Shown: positions 59,685 to 60,000 of the stretch, one piece after another
How positions within the stretch are numbered: the first letter of the stretch is position 1
Layout: each line of letters opens with the position of its first letter
Origin: Hydractinia symbiolongicarpus
Taxonomy: Eukaryota; Cnidaria; Hydrozoa; Anthoathecata; Hydractiniidae
DNA: 60,000 nucleotides
Direction: 5' to 3'
NCBI RefSeq assembly: GCF_029227915.1
Contig: NC_079884.1
Span: 7,504,001 to 7,564,000, forward strand
Program-made: the position numbers and the translations under genes
The notes under the pieces: generated by a model
Database searches by the model: none
Told to the model about the DNA's origin: nothing
What the model saw: the letters and a program-made list of their open reading frames with translations, nothing else

Positions 59685-60000
59685 CATGTGAAAGATAGGA
59701 ACAGGATTTTCTAAAGTTGGCTCACTATACTATCAACAAAATGTTCTGGAGATACTCTCTGCTTTACTCCAACATAGCTTATTAGGTTTCCTAGGGCTCA
59801 TCCGAAATATCATTGTCTTCCACTTGTCCCTCATAACACGTCTTTTTTGGCAGATGGGAAAGTAAACAATCTATAAAAAAGTATAAAGTTTATAAGTCAA
59901 GAGTAAATATAACAAAAATGAGGGGTTGTGTTTGTTGTGCTTTGGGAAGGGAAACAACAACTAAGAAAACAACAAGAATAGAAATGGTAATAAACCACAG

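Overview
The window is nuclear DNA of an invertebrate animal, most likely a cnidarian and perhaps a hydrozoan. It is AT-rich, carries long (AAT)n microsatellites, has small exons with GT..AG introns, and holds GIY-YIG Penelope-like, CR1/Jockey-like, hAT-like and Helitron-like repeats beside a SEFIR (IL-17-receptor-type) gene. The organism call is inference; no marker gene proves it.

Layout. 1-4127 (+): the 3' part of a transmembrane SEFIR receptor gene whose exons join in consistent phase. 4990-5314: a 65-bp tandem repeat. 7411-8110 (-): decayed hAT end. 8230-8303 (-): tRNA-like sequence. 8945-13860 (-): decayed non-LTR retrotransposon with a CCCH-zinc-finger ORF1 and EN-RT ORF2. 15449-15591: stray copy of part of the SEFIR exon. 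16563-17720 (+): intact four-exon gene of unrecognised family, with a possible myristoylation signal. 18491-19045 and 44551-45104: two copies of a Helitron-like non-autonomous element.

The centrepiece is 19396-36802: two nearly identical 8.7-kb units, head to tail, inserted in an (AAT)n microsatellite. Each unit encodes a spliced protein with a superfamily 3 (E1/NS1-type) helicase domain, a small protein with SUMO-interaction-like motifs, and, on the opposite strand, a tyrosine recombinase with an N-terminal C2H2 finger and a C-terminal Myb/SANT-like domain. Two large tandem arrays of the 7-mer TTGTAAC, in opposite orientations, flank the helicase exons. The three junctions (microsatellite-unit, unit-unit, unit-microsatellite) share only ATAA and behave as attL, attP-like and attR sites. 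I infer an element that can exist as a circle, replicates with its own helicase from iteron arrays, and integrates by tyrosine recombination. No capsid, polymerase or HUH nuclease gene was seen. Unit 2 carries a 74-bp frameshifting deletion in its helicase gene; unit 1 looks intact.

36921-40890 may be a second element bounded by inverted TAGTAGTACTATTCTA ends and AAT repeats. 43022-43370: GIY-YIG end of a Penelope-like element with a hammerhead-like core. 45464-51131 (+): exons of a gene, or several, with a frameshifted KMT5A-like SET segment, a DBF4-type zinc finger and a C-terminal domain also found at 39376-39714. 49437-49600: Penelope-like RT remnant. 52680-53760: degenerate satellite. 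53.8-60 kb holds little that I can support.
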